From JACVRW01 sp034664125 (lineage in GTDB: Bacteria > Actinomycetota > Thermoleophilia > Solirubrobacterales > Thermoleophilaceae), in assembly GCA_034664125.1 (NCBI GenBank), contig JAXDIG010000048.1, positions 17,327 to 81,326 of the forward strand: a stretch of DNA of 64,000 nucleotides, in the 5' to 3' direction. Made by a program: the position numbers and the translations under genes. The notes under the pieces are model-generated. The model searched no databases, had not been told where the DNA came from, and saw only the letters and a program-made list of their open reading frames with translations. Positions 46,668-53,690 of the stretch are shown here, in pieces. Positions within the stretch are counted from its first letter, which is position 1. Every line of letters starts with the position of its first letter.

Positions 46668-47798
46668 ATGGCCACCACCGCCGTTCCCGTCCCGTCGACA
46701 CCCCAGCAGGACAGCATGCCGGTGCACGGCATCGACCACGTCGAGTTCTACGTCGGCAACGCGGCGCAGGCAGCCCACTTCTTCACGCGCGCGTACGGCT
46801 TCACCGAGACGGCCTACGCCGGGCTCGAAACCGGTCGGCGCGATCGCGTCTCGCACGTGCTCGAGCAGGGCCGCATCCGCATCGTGCTGACGGGCACGCT
46901 GATGGGCGGCGACGAGATCGCGGCCCACCACGCGCACCACGGGGACGGCGTGCACAAGATCGCGCTGAGCGTGCCCGACGCCGCCGCGGCCTACGAGCAC
47001 GCAGTCGCGCACGGGGCGCGCGGCGTCCAGACGCCGCGCTGGGTCGAGGACGAGCACGGGCGCGTCCAGCTCGCCTCGATCGAAACCTACGGCGACACCG
47101 TTCACCTGTTCGTCCAGCGGGAGGACTACGACGGGCCGTTCCTGCCGGGGTTCGCAGGCCGCGGGCAGGCGGCCGCCGAGCCGGACGAGCTGCTGCTGAT
47201 GGCGATCGACCACATCGTCGGCAACGTGGAGCTCGGCCACATGGACGAGTGGGTGGGCTACTACGAGCGCGTCTTCGGCATGACCGAGATGATCCACTTC
47301 TCCGACGAGGCGATCTCGACCGAGTACTCGGCGCTGATGTCGAAGGTGGTCACCGACGGCAGCGGTCGCCTCAAGTTCCCGATCAACGAGCCCGCCGAGG
47401 GCAAGCGCAAGTCGCAGATCGAGGAGTACATCGACTTCTACCGCGGCGCGGGCGCGCAGCACATCGCGATGGCCACCCGGGACATCGTGGGCTGCGTGGC
47501 GCAGCTGCGTGAGCGCGGCGTCGAGTTCCTGACGATCCCCGACGAGTACTACGACGACGTGCCGGAACGGATCGGCGAGATCGACGAGCAGGTCGAGGAC
47601 CTGCGGAGGCTCGGCATCCTCGTCGACCGCGACGACGAGGGCTACCTGCTGCAGATCTTCACGAAGCCGGTCGGCGACCGTCCGACCGTCTTCTTCGAGA
47701 TCATCGAGCGCCACGGCGCGCGGGGGTTCGGCGAGGGTAACTTCAAGGCCCTGTTCGAGGCGATCGAGCGCGAGCAGGACCGGCGAGGAAACCTCTAG
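46668..47798 (+). CDS. hppD: 4-hydroxyphenylpyruvate dioxygenase
   Basis: A 376-residue two-domain VOC-fold oxygenase converting 4-hydroxyphenylpyruvate to homogentisate in tyrosine breakdown. The iron ligands are His182 (AIDHIVGNVE), His265 (GAQHIAMAT) and Glu344 (FFEIIER). The C-terminal GARGFGEGNFKALFEAIERE gate helix is standard. The ATG at 46668 gives a usual-length protein; an upstream in-frame ATG at 46647 would add seven residues. hmgA follows 9 nt downstream. Confidence 0.96.
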   Translation: MATTAVPVPSTPQQDSMPVHGIDHVEFYVGNAAQAAHFFTRAYGFTETAYAGLETGRRDRVSHVLEQGRIRIVLTGTLMGGDEIAAHHAHHGDGVHKIALSVPDAAAAYEHAVAHGARGVQTPRWVEDEHGRVQLASIETYGDTVHLFVQREDYDGPFLPGFAGRGQAAAEPDELLLMAIDHIVGNVELGHMDEWVGYYERVFGMTEMIHFSDEAISTEYSALMSKVVTDGSGRLKFPINEPAEGKRKSQIEEYIDFYRGAGAQHIAMATRDIVGCVAQLRERGVEFLTIPDEYYDDVPERIGEIDEQVEDLRRLGILVDRDDEGYLLQIFTKPVGDRPTVFFEIIERHGARGFGEGNFKALFEAIEREQDRRGNL

Positions 47799-47807
47799 GA
47801 GGCGGGC

Positions 47808-49022
47808 ATGCGCTACGCGAAGCTAGGCAAGGTCCCGGACAAGCGCCACGTGCAGGTGCGGCGCAACGGCGACGGCTCTCCACTGCTGGTGGAGGAAGTG
47901 ATGGGCTACGAGGGCTTCTCGGGCAACGAGTCGATCCTGCTGCACCTGCAGTCCCCGTGCCGGCTCGGCGACGTCGGCGCATTCCGCGCGATCGAGCGCC
48001 AGGAGTGGGTGCCCGACGCCCACGTGCACCGGCTCGCCGACGCCAACCTGGTCGAGCCGGGCGGCGATCCGCTCTCTGGCCGGCGCCTGCTGATGTGGAA
48101 CGGCGACATCGAGGTGTCCGTGTGCAAGCCGACCGAGGAGCTCGAGCGCTTCTACCGCAACGGCGAGGGCGACGAGGTGATCTACGTCCACCGCGGGCGC
48201 GGTGTGCTGCGCAGCATGTTCGGCCGCGTTCCGTTCCGCGAGCGTGACTACCTGGTGATCCCGCGCGGCACCACGCACGCGTTCGAGCTGGCCGAGGGCG
48301 AGGAGCAGTTCTGGGTCTGCTTCCACACGCCCGGCGAGCTCGAGACGCCGAACCGCTACCGCAACCGCTACGGCCAGCTGCTCGAGCACGCGCCCTTCTC
48401 GCAGCGGGACTTCCACCCACCCGAGGCGCTCGAAACCTACGACGAGGCGGGTGAGTTCCCCGTCACGGTGCGCGTGCGCGACGGCTACCAGGACTACGTG
48501 CTGGACCGGCATCCGTTCGACGTCGTCGGCTGGGACGGCTACGTCTGGCCGTACACCTTCAACGCCGACGACTTCGAGCCGCGCGCCGGGCGCTTCCACC
48601 TGCCGCCCCCCGCGCACCAGACCTTCCAGGGGCCGAACTTCGTGATCTGCACGTTCGCGCCGCGGATGCTCGACTGGGACCCGCAGGCGGTCACGCTGCC
48701 CTACCACCACTCGAACATCCAGTCCGAGGAGGTCATGTTCTACGCCGCGGGGGACTACGCGGCGCGCAAGGGCGTGGACGTGGGCTTCATCACCCTGCAC
48801 CCCTCGGGCCTGCCGCACGGCCCTCAGCCGGGCGCCGTGGAGAAGGCGCTCGGCAAGCCGTCGACCGACGAGCTGGCCGTGATGTGGGACACGTTCCGCC
48901 CGCTGCGGCTGGCCGCCCTCTGGCGCGAGGTCGACCAGCCGGAGTACGCCTACTCGTGGAACCCCGACCGGGTTTCGTCCGGGGCCACCCGGGAAACCGC
49001 CGGGCATGGCCAATCGGGATAG
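47808..49022 (+). CDS. hmgA: Homogentisate 1,2-dioxygenase
   Basis: A 404-residue cupin-type iron dioxygenase opening the homogentisate ring to maleylacetoacetate. GDEVIYVHRGRGVLRSMFG, YLVIPRGTTHAFEL and the metal-binding C-terminal YHHSNIQSEEVMFYAAGDY and FITLHPSGLPHGPQPG are clear. It is the shorter bacterial form (human about 445). AGGAGG lies 6 nt before the ATG. The next steps (maleylacetoacetate isomerase, fumarylacetoacetase) are not in the window. Confidence 0.95.
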   Translation: MRYAKLGKVPDKRHVQVRRNGDGSPLLVEEVMGYEGFSGNESILLHLQSPCRLGDVGAFRAIERQEWVPDAHVHRLADANLVEPGGDPLSGRRLLMWNGDIEVSVCKPTEELERFYRNGEGDEVIYVHRGRGVLRSMFGRVPFRERDYLVIPRGTTHAFELAEGEEQFWVCFHTPGELETPNRYRNRYGQLLEHAPFSQRDFHPPEALETYDEAGEFPVTVRVRDGYQDYVLDRHPFDVVGWDGYVWPYTFNADDFEPRAGRFHLPPPAHQTFQGPNFVICTFAPRMLDWDPQAVTLPYHHSNIQSEEVMFYAAGDYAARKGVDVGFITLHPSGLPHGPQPGAVEKALGKPSTDELAVMWDTFRPLRLAALWREVDQPEYAYSWNPDRVSSGATRETAGHGQSG

Positions 49023-49179
49023 GCAAGTCGAACGCGCGCGCGAGGCGCTTCAGGAGAAGGAGCAGGAGGCGCAGGCGGAGGCCGAGCGCAAGGAGCGCGA
49101 GGACCGCGAGCGCTCCGAGGACGAGCGCGACCCGGAATCTAAGAGCTCCGGCGATGGAACCGAGTCCCGGCCGGGCTAA
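49006..49179 (+). CDS. Small highly charged coiled-coil protein, 57 residues, overlapping hmgA
   Basis: Begins MANRDRQVERAREALQEKE and continues as a Glu/Arg/Lys-rich helix (QEAQAEAERKEREDRERSED), ending SGDGTESRPG. The ATG lies 17 bp inside the hmgA 3' end in another frame. Third codon positions are strongly GC-biased like real genes here, and the frame closes at TAA 49177-49179. No ribosome-binding site is clear, but translational coupling to hmgA is possible. Function unknown. Confidence 0.55.
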   Translation: MANRDRQVERAREALQEKEQEAQAEAERKEREDRERSEDERDPESKSSGDGTESRPG

Positions 49180-49207
49180 CCGCAAGCAACCAGGGGCTGC
49201 GCGAGGT

Positions 49208-49258
49208 GAGTGTGGGGGACGTTTCCGGTCATATTGTCCGGAAAGGTCGACCACACTC
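49208..49258. terminator. 51-nt nested hairpin between convergent genes
   Basis: Three stems stack: GAGTGTGG/CCACACTC (49208-49215 with 49251-49258), GAC/GTC (49218-49220 with 49246-49248) and TTTCCGG/CCGGAAA (49222-49228 with 49238-49244), separated by symmetric GG/GA and G/G mismatches, with a 9-nt loop TCATATTGT. Eighteen base pairs in all. It could stop transcription in both directions between the small charged gene and the DAHP synthase gene. Confidence 0.7.
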
Positions 49259-49279
49259 GGTACGGCCGACCCCCGGGCT

Positions 49280-50326
49280 CTAGCCGACCGTCTTGCCCAT
49301 CACGCCGACCAGGCGCGTGATCTCGTCGGCGAACGCCCCGAAGCGCGCGGTGGGGATCAGGTGCGGCCCGTCGCAGAGCGCCTCCTCCGGGGCGGGGTGC
49401 GCCTCGACGATGATGCCGTCGGCGCCCGCGGCAACCGCCGCGCGGGCGAGCGCGGGCACCAGCTCGCGCCGGCCGGCCGGGTGTGAGGGGTCCACGATCA
49501 CCGGCAGGTGCGTCTCCTCCTGCAGGACCGGGACCGCGCTGATGTCGAGAGTGAAGCGGGTGGAGCGCTCGAACGTCTTGATGCCGCGCTCGCAGAGGAT
49601 CACCCGCGGGTTGCCCTCCTTGAGGATGTACTCCGCGGCCATCAGCAGCTCCTCGAGCGATGCGGAGGCGCCGCGCTTGAGCAGCACCGGCTTGTCGGTC
49701 TTGCCGACCTCGGCCAGCAGCAGGAAGTTCTGCATGTTGCGCGCGCCGATCTGAAGCACGTCGGCCGTGTCGACGACCTCCTCCAGCTGGCGCGGGTCGA
49801 GCACCTCGGTGACCAGCGGCAGCCCGGTGTCCTCGCGCGCCTCGGCCAGGATCGCGAGCGCCTCCGAGCCGAGGCCCTGGAAGCTGTAGGGCGAGGTGCG
49901 CGGCTTGAACGCTCCGCCGCGCAGCATGGTGGCGCCCGCGGCGTTCACCGCGCGCGCGGTTTCGAGTGTCTGCTCGCGCGACTCGACCGTGCAGGGACCG
50001 GCGATCAGGCCGAAGTAGCCCCCGCCGATCCGCCGGCCGCGCACCTGGATCACGGTCCGCTCCGGCGACGCGTCCGAGGACACGAGCTTGTAGGGCTTGC
50101 TGACGGGCAGCACCTTCTCGACGCCGGGAACCTCCTCGAGCGAGAGGCTGCGGATCATCTCCCGGTCGCCGAAGGCGCTGATCACGATCGAGTCCCTGCC
50201 GGGCGCGACGCGACCGTAGGAGCCGGCCTCGCTCAGCCGCAGCAGCACGTCCTCGACCTGATCGTCGGGCGCCTGCCCGCTCATCATGATCAGCTGCTGG
50301 AGCTCTGCCGATTCGTCGACGGGCAT
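49280..50326 (-). CDS. aroF: 3-deoxy-7-phosphoheptulonate (DAHP) synthase, type I-beta
   Basis: A 348-residue enzyme condensing phosphoenolpyruvate with erythrose 4-phosphate, the entry to the shikimate pathway. An N-terminal ACT/ferredoxin-like regulatory domain (about residues 10-80; VEDVLLRLSEAGSYGRVAPG) precedes the barrel with LIAGPCTVESREQ, LRGGAFKPRTSPYSFQGLG, IGARNMQNF, LLKRGASASLEE, LCERGIKTFE and VDPSHPAGRRELV. Located 34 nt downstream of pabC on the same strand, next to the pabAB block, suggesting dedicated chorismate supply. Confidence 0.95.
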   Translation of the reverse strand: MPVDESAELQQLIMMSGQAPDDQVEDVLLRLSEAGSYGRVAPGRDSIVISAFGDREMIRSLSLEEVPGVEKVLPVSKPYKLVSSDASPERTVIQVRGRRIGGGYFGLIAGPCTVESREQTLETARAVNAAGATMLRGGAFKPRTSPYSFQGLGSEALAILAEAREDTGLPLVTEVLDPRQLEEVVDTADVLQIGARNMQNFLLLAEVGKTDKPVLLKRGASASLEELLMAAEYILKEGNPRVILCERGIKTFERSTRFTLDISAVPVLQEETHLPVIVDPSHPAGRRELVPALARAAVAAGADGIIVEAHPAPEEALCDGPHLIPTARFGAFADEITRLVGVMGKTVG

Positions 50327-50360
50327 TCGGCCAGTCTAGGGCGAAAGCCGGACCCGGGCT

Positions 50361-51131
50361 CTAGCCGAGCCACATGCGGCGCAGCTCTGCAGCGACTCGC
50401 GCCGTGACCTCGTCGGAATCCCATTCGGACACGCCAACGCAGCGCCGCACCCGCTCCACGCCGCGCACACCGCCGGTGAGGAAGGCCTCGTCGGCGTCGG
50501 CGAGGTCATCGGCGCCCACGGGCTCCTCGCGGACCTCGATGCCGAGGTCGCGGGCCACCGCGATCGCCTGCGCCCTGGTGATCCCGGGCAGCAGCCGGCC
50601 GTCCGTCGGGGGCGTGATCACGGTCCCGTCGCGCACCAGGAAGAGGCTGGCGCGCGAGCCCTCCAGCAGCGCGCCGTCGGAGTCCACCACCAGCGGCACC
50701 GCCGGCCCGACCTCAGCCTCCGCGCGCTCCAGTAGCCGCCGGTCGGCCCACTTGTGCGCACCGATGCCTCCCGGCACGGCCACGGGGGCCAGCTCCACGG
50801 CCCGATCCCAGCCCGGGAACACGAGCTCCCGCTCCACCGCGGCCACCCTCACGCTCGGCATCGGCGCGCCGGCCTCCGGCACCACCGTCAGCCTCAGCCG
50901 CCCCAGCTGCGTGTCCGCTGCCGCGTCCGCGATCAGTGCCTGCGCCCCAGCCGGAAGCGGCAGTCCGTACAGGGCATCAAGGCTCGACTCGAGGCGCGCC
51001 AGGTGGGCGTCGACCTCGAGCGCCTTCCCGTTCACCACGAGCGTCGTCTCGAAGATCCCCTCGGCCGGGTCCGGCAGGGGCCCGTCGAACCTCTGGGCGA
51101 TCGTCGCTAACCGATGTGCGTTTGGGGACAT
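50361..51131 (-). CDS. pabC: Class IV aminotransferase, probable 4-amino-4-deoxychorismate lyase
   Basis: A 256-residue fold-type IV PLP enzyme. GIFETTLVVNGKALEVDAHL (His/substrate end), GIGAHKWADRRLLERAE with the PLP Lys in HKWADR, LLEGSRASLFLVRDGTVITP (E-x2-R/N-x-F signature) and LLPGITRAQAI are in the family order. It could be ADC lyase or a branched-chain/D-amino-acid aminotransferase; the divergent PabAB gene cluster favours the former. The ATG at 51131 is chosen because a TAGGCT box lies 8 nt upstream. Confidence 0.85.
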   Translation of the reverse strand: MSPNAHRLATIAQRFDGPLPDPAEGIFETTLVVNGKALEVDAHLARLESSLDALYGLPLPAGAQALIADAAADTQLGRLRLTVVPEAGAPMPSVRVAAVERELVFPGWDRAVELAPVAVPGGIGAHKWADRRLLERAEAEVGPAVPLVVDSDGALLEGSRASLFLVRDGTVITPPTDGRLLPGITRAQAIAVARDLGIEVREEPVGADDLADADEAFLTGGVRGVERVRRCVGVSEWDSDEVTARVAAELRRMWLG

Positions 51132-51139
51132 TCGCAACT

Positions 51140-51149
51140 AGCCTAGGAC
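51140..51149. promoter_or_regulatory. Overlapping divergent -10 boxes of pabC and the GNAT-ACP block
   Basis: Minus-strand TAGGCT (51140-51145) is 8 nt before the pabC ATG; plus-strand TAGGAC (51144-51149) is 6 nt before the ATG at 51156. They overlap in CCTAGG, so only 24 bp separate the two start codons and one polymerase would exclude the other. Confidence 0.5.
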
Positions 51150-51155
51150 GAGCGG

Positions 51156-51845
51156 ATGGCCACAGAACTGACAGCAGCGCCCGCGAAGAGCGGCTTCGCG
51201 GTCACCGTAGCCGATCTGCGCTGCCGCTATCGGCAGGACGGGCTGCGCGCGCTGATCGCCAAGATCGGCGCCCGCCTGCGCAGGTCGCTGTACTGGCACG
51301 GCGAGGTGGTCGTGCTCAAGAAGGACCTCGGGCAGATCATGGAGATGGAGTTCTCGGAGGCGCTGCGGATCGAGGAGCTGGACGCGCGCCACCTGCCCGC
51401 GCTCTACGAGTTCAACCGCCGGCGCTGCTTCTCGAAGGCCGATGCCCGGGCTGCCGCGGCCGTCGAGCGCGGCTACCGCGGCTTCGCCGGCTTCGTCGGC
51501 GACGAGCTGGTGGGCTACTACTGGTGGGTCGACGCCGAGATCGAGCCCAACCACAGCGACATCGCCCACTACGGCCTGGACATCGACCTCCAGCCCGGCG
51601 AGGTCTACGGCTTCGACTTCTACCTGCTCGAAGAGCACCGCGGCGACGGCAAGTCGATGGAGTTCCTCTACAAGATCGAGGCTGCTCTGAGCGATCTCGG
51701 CTACGACGTCCTGTGGGGCTACGTGGTGGCCGACAACAAGCCGGCGCGCTGGCTCTACAGCCTGCGCGGGTACAAGGCGGTGCGCAAGGTTTCGTCCCGC
51801 AGCCTGCTCGGTCGGCGCCGCACGATCCGGACCGTTCCCAGTTGA
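51156..51845 (+). CDS. GNAT-fold acyltransferase-like protein in the PabAB block
   Basis: A 229-residue protein with a GNAT-like C-terminal half: FVGDELVGYYWWVDAEIEPN, DIAHYGLDIDLQPGEVYGFD, FYLLEEHRGDGKSMEFLYKI (acyl-donor loop R-G-x-G-K) and ADNKPARWLYSLRGYKAVRK. The first 90 residues (CRYRQDGLRALIAKIGARLR and beyond) are unlike ordinary small GNATs. Such enzymes use acetyl-CoA, longer acyl-CoA or acyl-ACP. Followed 34 nt later by an acyl carrier protein gene, which makes an ACP-linked donor plausible. Confidence 0.8.
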   Translation: MATELTAAPAKSGFAVTVADLRCRYRQDGLRALIAKIGARLRRSLYWHGEVVVLKKDLGQIMEMEFSEALRIEELDARHLPALYEFNRRRCFSKADARAAAAVERGYRGFAGFVGDELVGYYWWVDAEIEPNHSDIAHYGLDIDLQPGEVYGFDFYLLEEHRGDGKSMEFLYKIEAALSDLGYDVLWGYVVADNKPARWLYSLRGYKAVRKVSSRSLLGRRRTIRTVPS

Positions 51846-51879
51846 AGCACGCACCGGTTTTTGCCGATACCTTCGTCGC

Positions 51880-52134
51880 ATGAGCGTTTCCGCCGACATC
51901 GAGCAGTTCATCCTGAGCGAGCTCACGCAGGGCCGCGGGATCACGGAGATCGATCCGTCCGAGAACCTGCTGAGCAAGGGAATCGTCGACTCACACGGCG
52001 TGATGGAGCTCGTGGGCTTCCTCGAGGAGCGCTACGGCATCGCCGTCGGCGACGAGGACCTCAGCCCCGAGAACTTCGAGAGCGTCACGAGCATCGAGGC
52101 ATTCGTAGGGCGCAAGCGGAACGGGCAGACGTAG
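51880..52134 (+). CDS. Acyl carrier protein
   Basis: An 84-residue carrier protein. The phosphopantetheine site is Ser38 in GIVDSHGVMELVGFLEERYG; the usual DSL is DSH here, as in many specialised carrier proteins loaded by stand-alone ligases. The helix I opening ADIEQFILSEL and acidic helix II/III (GDEDLSPENFESVTSIEAFV) are normal. A GATACCT sequence lies 7 nt before the ATG. Ten bases separate it from the AMP ligase gene, suggesting they work as a pair. Confidence 0.93.
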   Translation: MSVSADIEQFILSELTQGRGITEIDPSENLLSKGIVDSHGVMELVGFLEERYGIAVGDEDLSPENFESVTSIEAFVGRKRNGQT

Positions 52135-52144
52135 AGGTCGCCTC

Positions 52145-53635
52145 ATGCTGATGGAGTTGCTCTACCAGAGCGCGTCCAGCCGTCCGGACGACGTGGCGCT
52201 CGTGTACCGCGACGAGCGCGTCACGCACGCCGAGCTCCTCGACCGGGCCGAGCGCCTGGCCGCGGGCCTCGCCGCCGAGGGAATCGGCGCCGGCGACGCG
52301 GTAGCGCTGCTGCTGCCCAACGACCCCACCTTCGTGGCGAGCTACTACGCGATCTCGGGGCTCGGCGCGGTCGTCGTTCCGGTCAATCCCGCCTTCAAGC
52401 AGGACGAGCTCGAGTTCTACTTCCGCCAGTGCGGCGTGCGCGCGGTCATCAGCGACGATCGCAGCGCCGGCGTGTGCGAGCGGATCGTGGCCGGCTGGGA
52501 CGAGCCCGCCCAGGTGATCCCCACCAGCGCGGCGCACGGGCAGGCGCTCACGCTCGACATGCTGATGCGCTCGGAGCCGGCCAAGCTCGACAGGCGCTCC
52601 CCGGACGAGCCGCTCGTCTACATGTTCTCCTCGGGCTCCACGGGCAGGCCGAAGCGCGTGGCCCGCACCCACGGGCAGCTGCGCGGCGAGTCGGAGTACT
52701 ACGACTGGATGGGCATCACCTCCGAGGACAAGATCTTCTGCACCATCCCGCTGTTCCACACCTACGGCATGGGGTGCTGCATGCTCGCGGCCACGCGCAC
52801 GGGCGCGAGGCTCGTGATCCTGGAGGACCCGAACCCGTTCCTGCTGCGTCGCCAGCGGGCACTCGAGCTGATCGAGGCCGAGGGCGTGACGATCTATCCC
52901 GGCGTGCCGTTCAACTTCCGGCTCATGGCCGAGGCGCCGGCGTCCGCGGACCTCTCCTCCGTGCGTTTGGCCTTCTCCGCCGGCACGGCGCTGCCGCGCC
53001 CCTTCTTCGACGGGTTCCTCGACAAGTTCGGCGTGCCCGTGCGCCAGCTCTACGGCTGCACCGAGGCCGGGACGCTGACCGCCAACCTCGACGACGACCC
53101 CGTGGCCAGCTTCGAGTCGGTCGGGCAGCCCGTCGACGGGGTGGAGGTGCTGATCGAGGACGACGAGGGCCAGCTCGTTCCCCCCGGGACCGTGGGCGAG
53201 ATCGCCGTGAAGAGCCCGGGCCTCACCGACGGCTACGCGGACATGGAGGAGCTCAACCGCCAGGCGTTCCGCGACGGCTTCTTCCTCAGCGGCGACCTCG
53301 GTCAGCTCGACGAGGAGGGCCGCCTGACCATCACCGGCCGCAAGAAGCTCCTGATCGAGGTGGGCGGCTACAAGGTCGACCCGATCGAGGTCGAGGACGT
53401 CGTGGTCGCGCACCCCAAGGTGGCCGAGGCGGTGGTGGTAGGAGTTCAGACCAAGGTCCAGGGCGAGGAGCTGGTCAAGGCTGTGGTGGTGCCCAGCGAC
53501 GAGCTCGACGAACGCGACCTGATCGGCTTCTGCCAGCAGCGTCTGGCGAACTTCAAAGTGCCGCAGGTTGTCGAATTTCGGGAGGAAATCCCGAAGAGTC
53601 CGCTCGGAAAGATCCTGCGTAAGTACCTGATCTGA
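52145..53635 (+). CDS. AMP-dependent acyl/aryl ligase 1 of the PabAB block
   Basis: A 496-residue ANL-superfamily enzyme. P-loop YMFSSGSTGRPKRV, FHTYGMGCCMLAA, YPGVPFNFRLMAE, FSAGTALPRPFF, LYGCTEAGTLTANL, FLSGDLGQLDEEGRLTITG (hinge), GRKKLLIEVGGYKVDP and the C-terminal SPLGKILRKYLI with the catalytic Lys are all present. Clearly paralogous to the ligase at 55811. Because it follows an acyl carrier protein gene by 10 nt, loading of that carrier is likely; whether the acid is fatty or aromatic cannot be read from sequence by eye. Confidence 0.9.
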   Translation: MLMELLYQSASSRPDDVALVYRDERVTHAELLDRAERLAAGLAAEGIGAGDAVALLLPNDPTFVASYYAISGLGAVVVPVNPAFKQDELEFYFRQCGVRAVISDDRSAGVCERIVAGWDEPAQVIPTSAAHGQALTLDMLMRSEPAKLDRRSPDEPLVYMFSSGSTGRPKRVARTHGQLRGESEYYDWMGITSEDKIFCTIPLFHTYGMGCCMLAATRTGARLVILEDPNPFLLRRQRALELIEAEGVTIYPGVPFNFRLMAEAPASADLSSVRLAFSAGTALPRPFFDGFLDKFGVPVRQLYGCTEAGTLTANLDDDPVASFESVGQPVDGVEVLIEDDEGQLVPPGTVGEIAVKSPGLTDGYADMEELNRQAFRDGFFLSGDLGQLDEEGRLTITGRKKLLIEVGGYKVDPIEVEDVVVAHPKVAEAVVVGVQTKVQGEELVKAVVVPSDELDERDLIGFCQQRLANFKVPQVVEFREEIPKSPLGKILRKYLI

Positions 53636-53690
53636 AAAAGACGGCTGGAGACGGTCGCCTACCCGCCGAAACCGGTCTACCCTGGATCCC

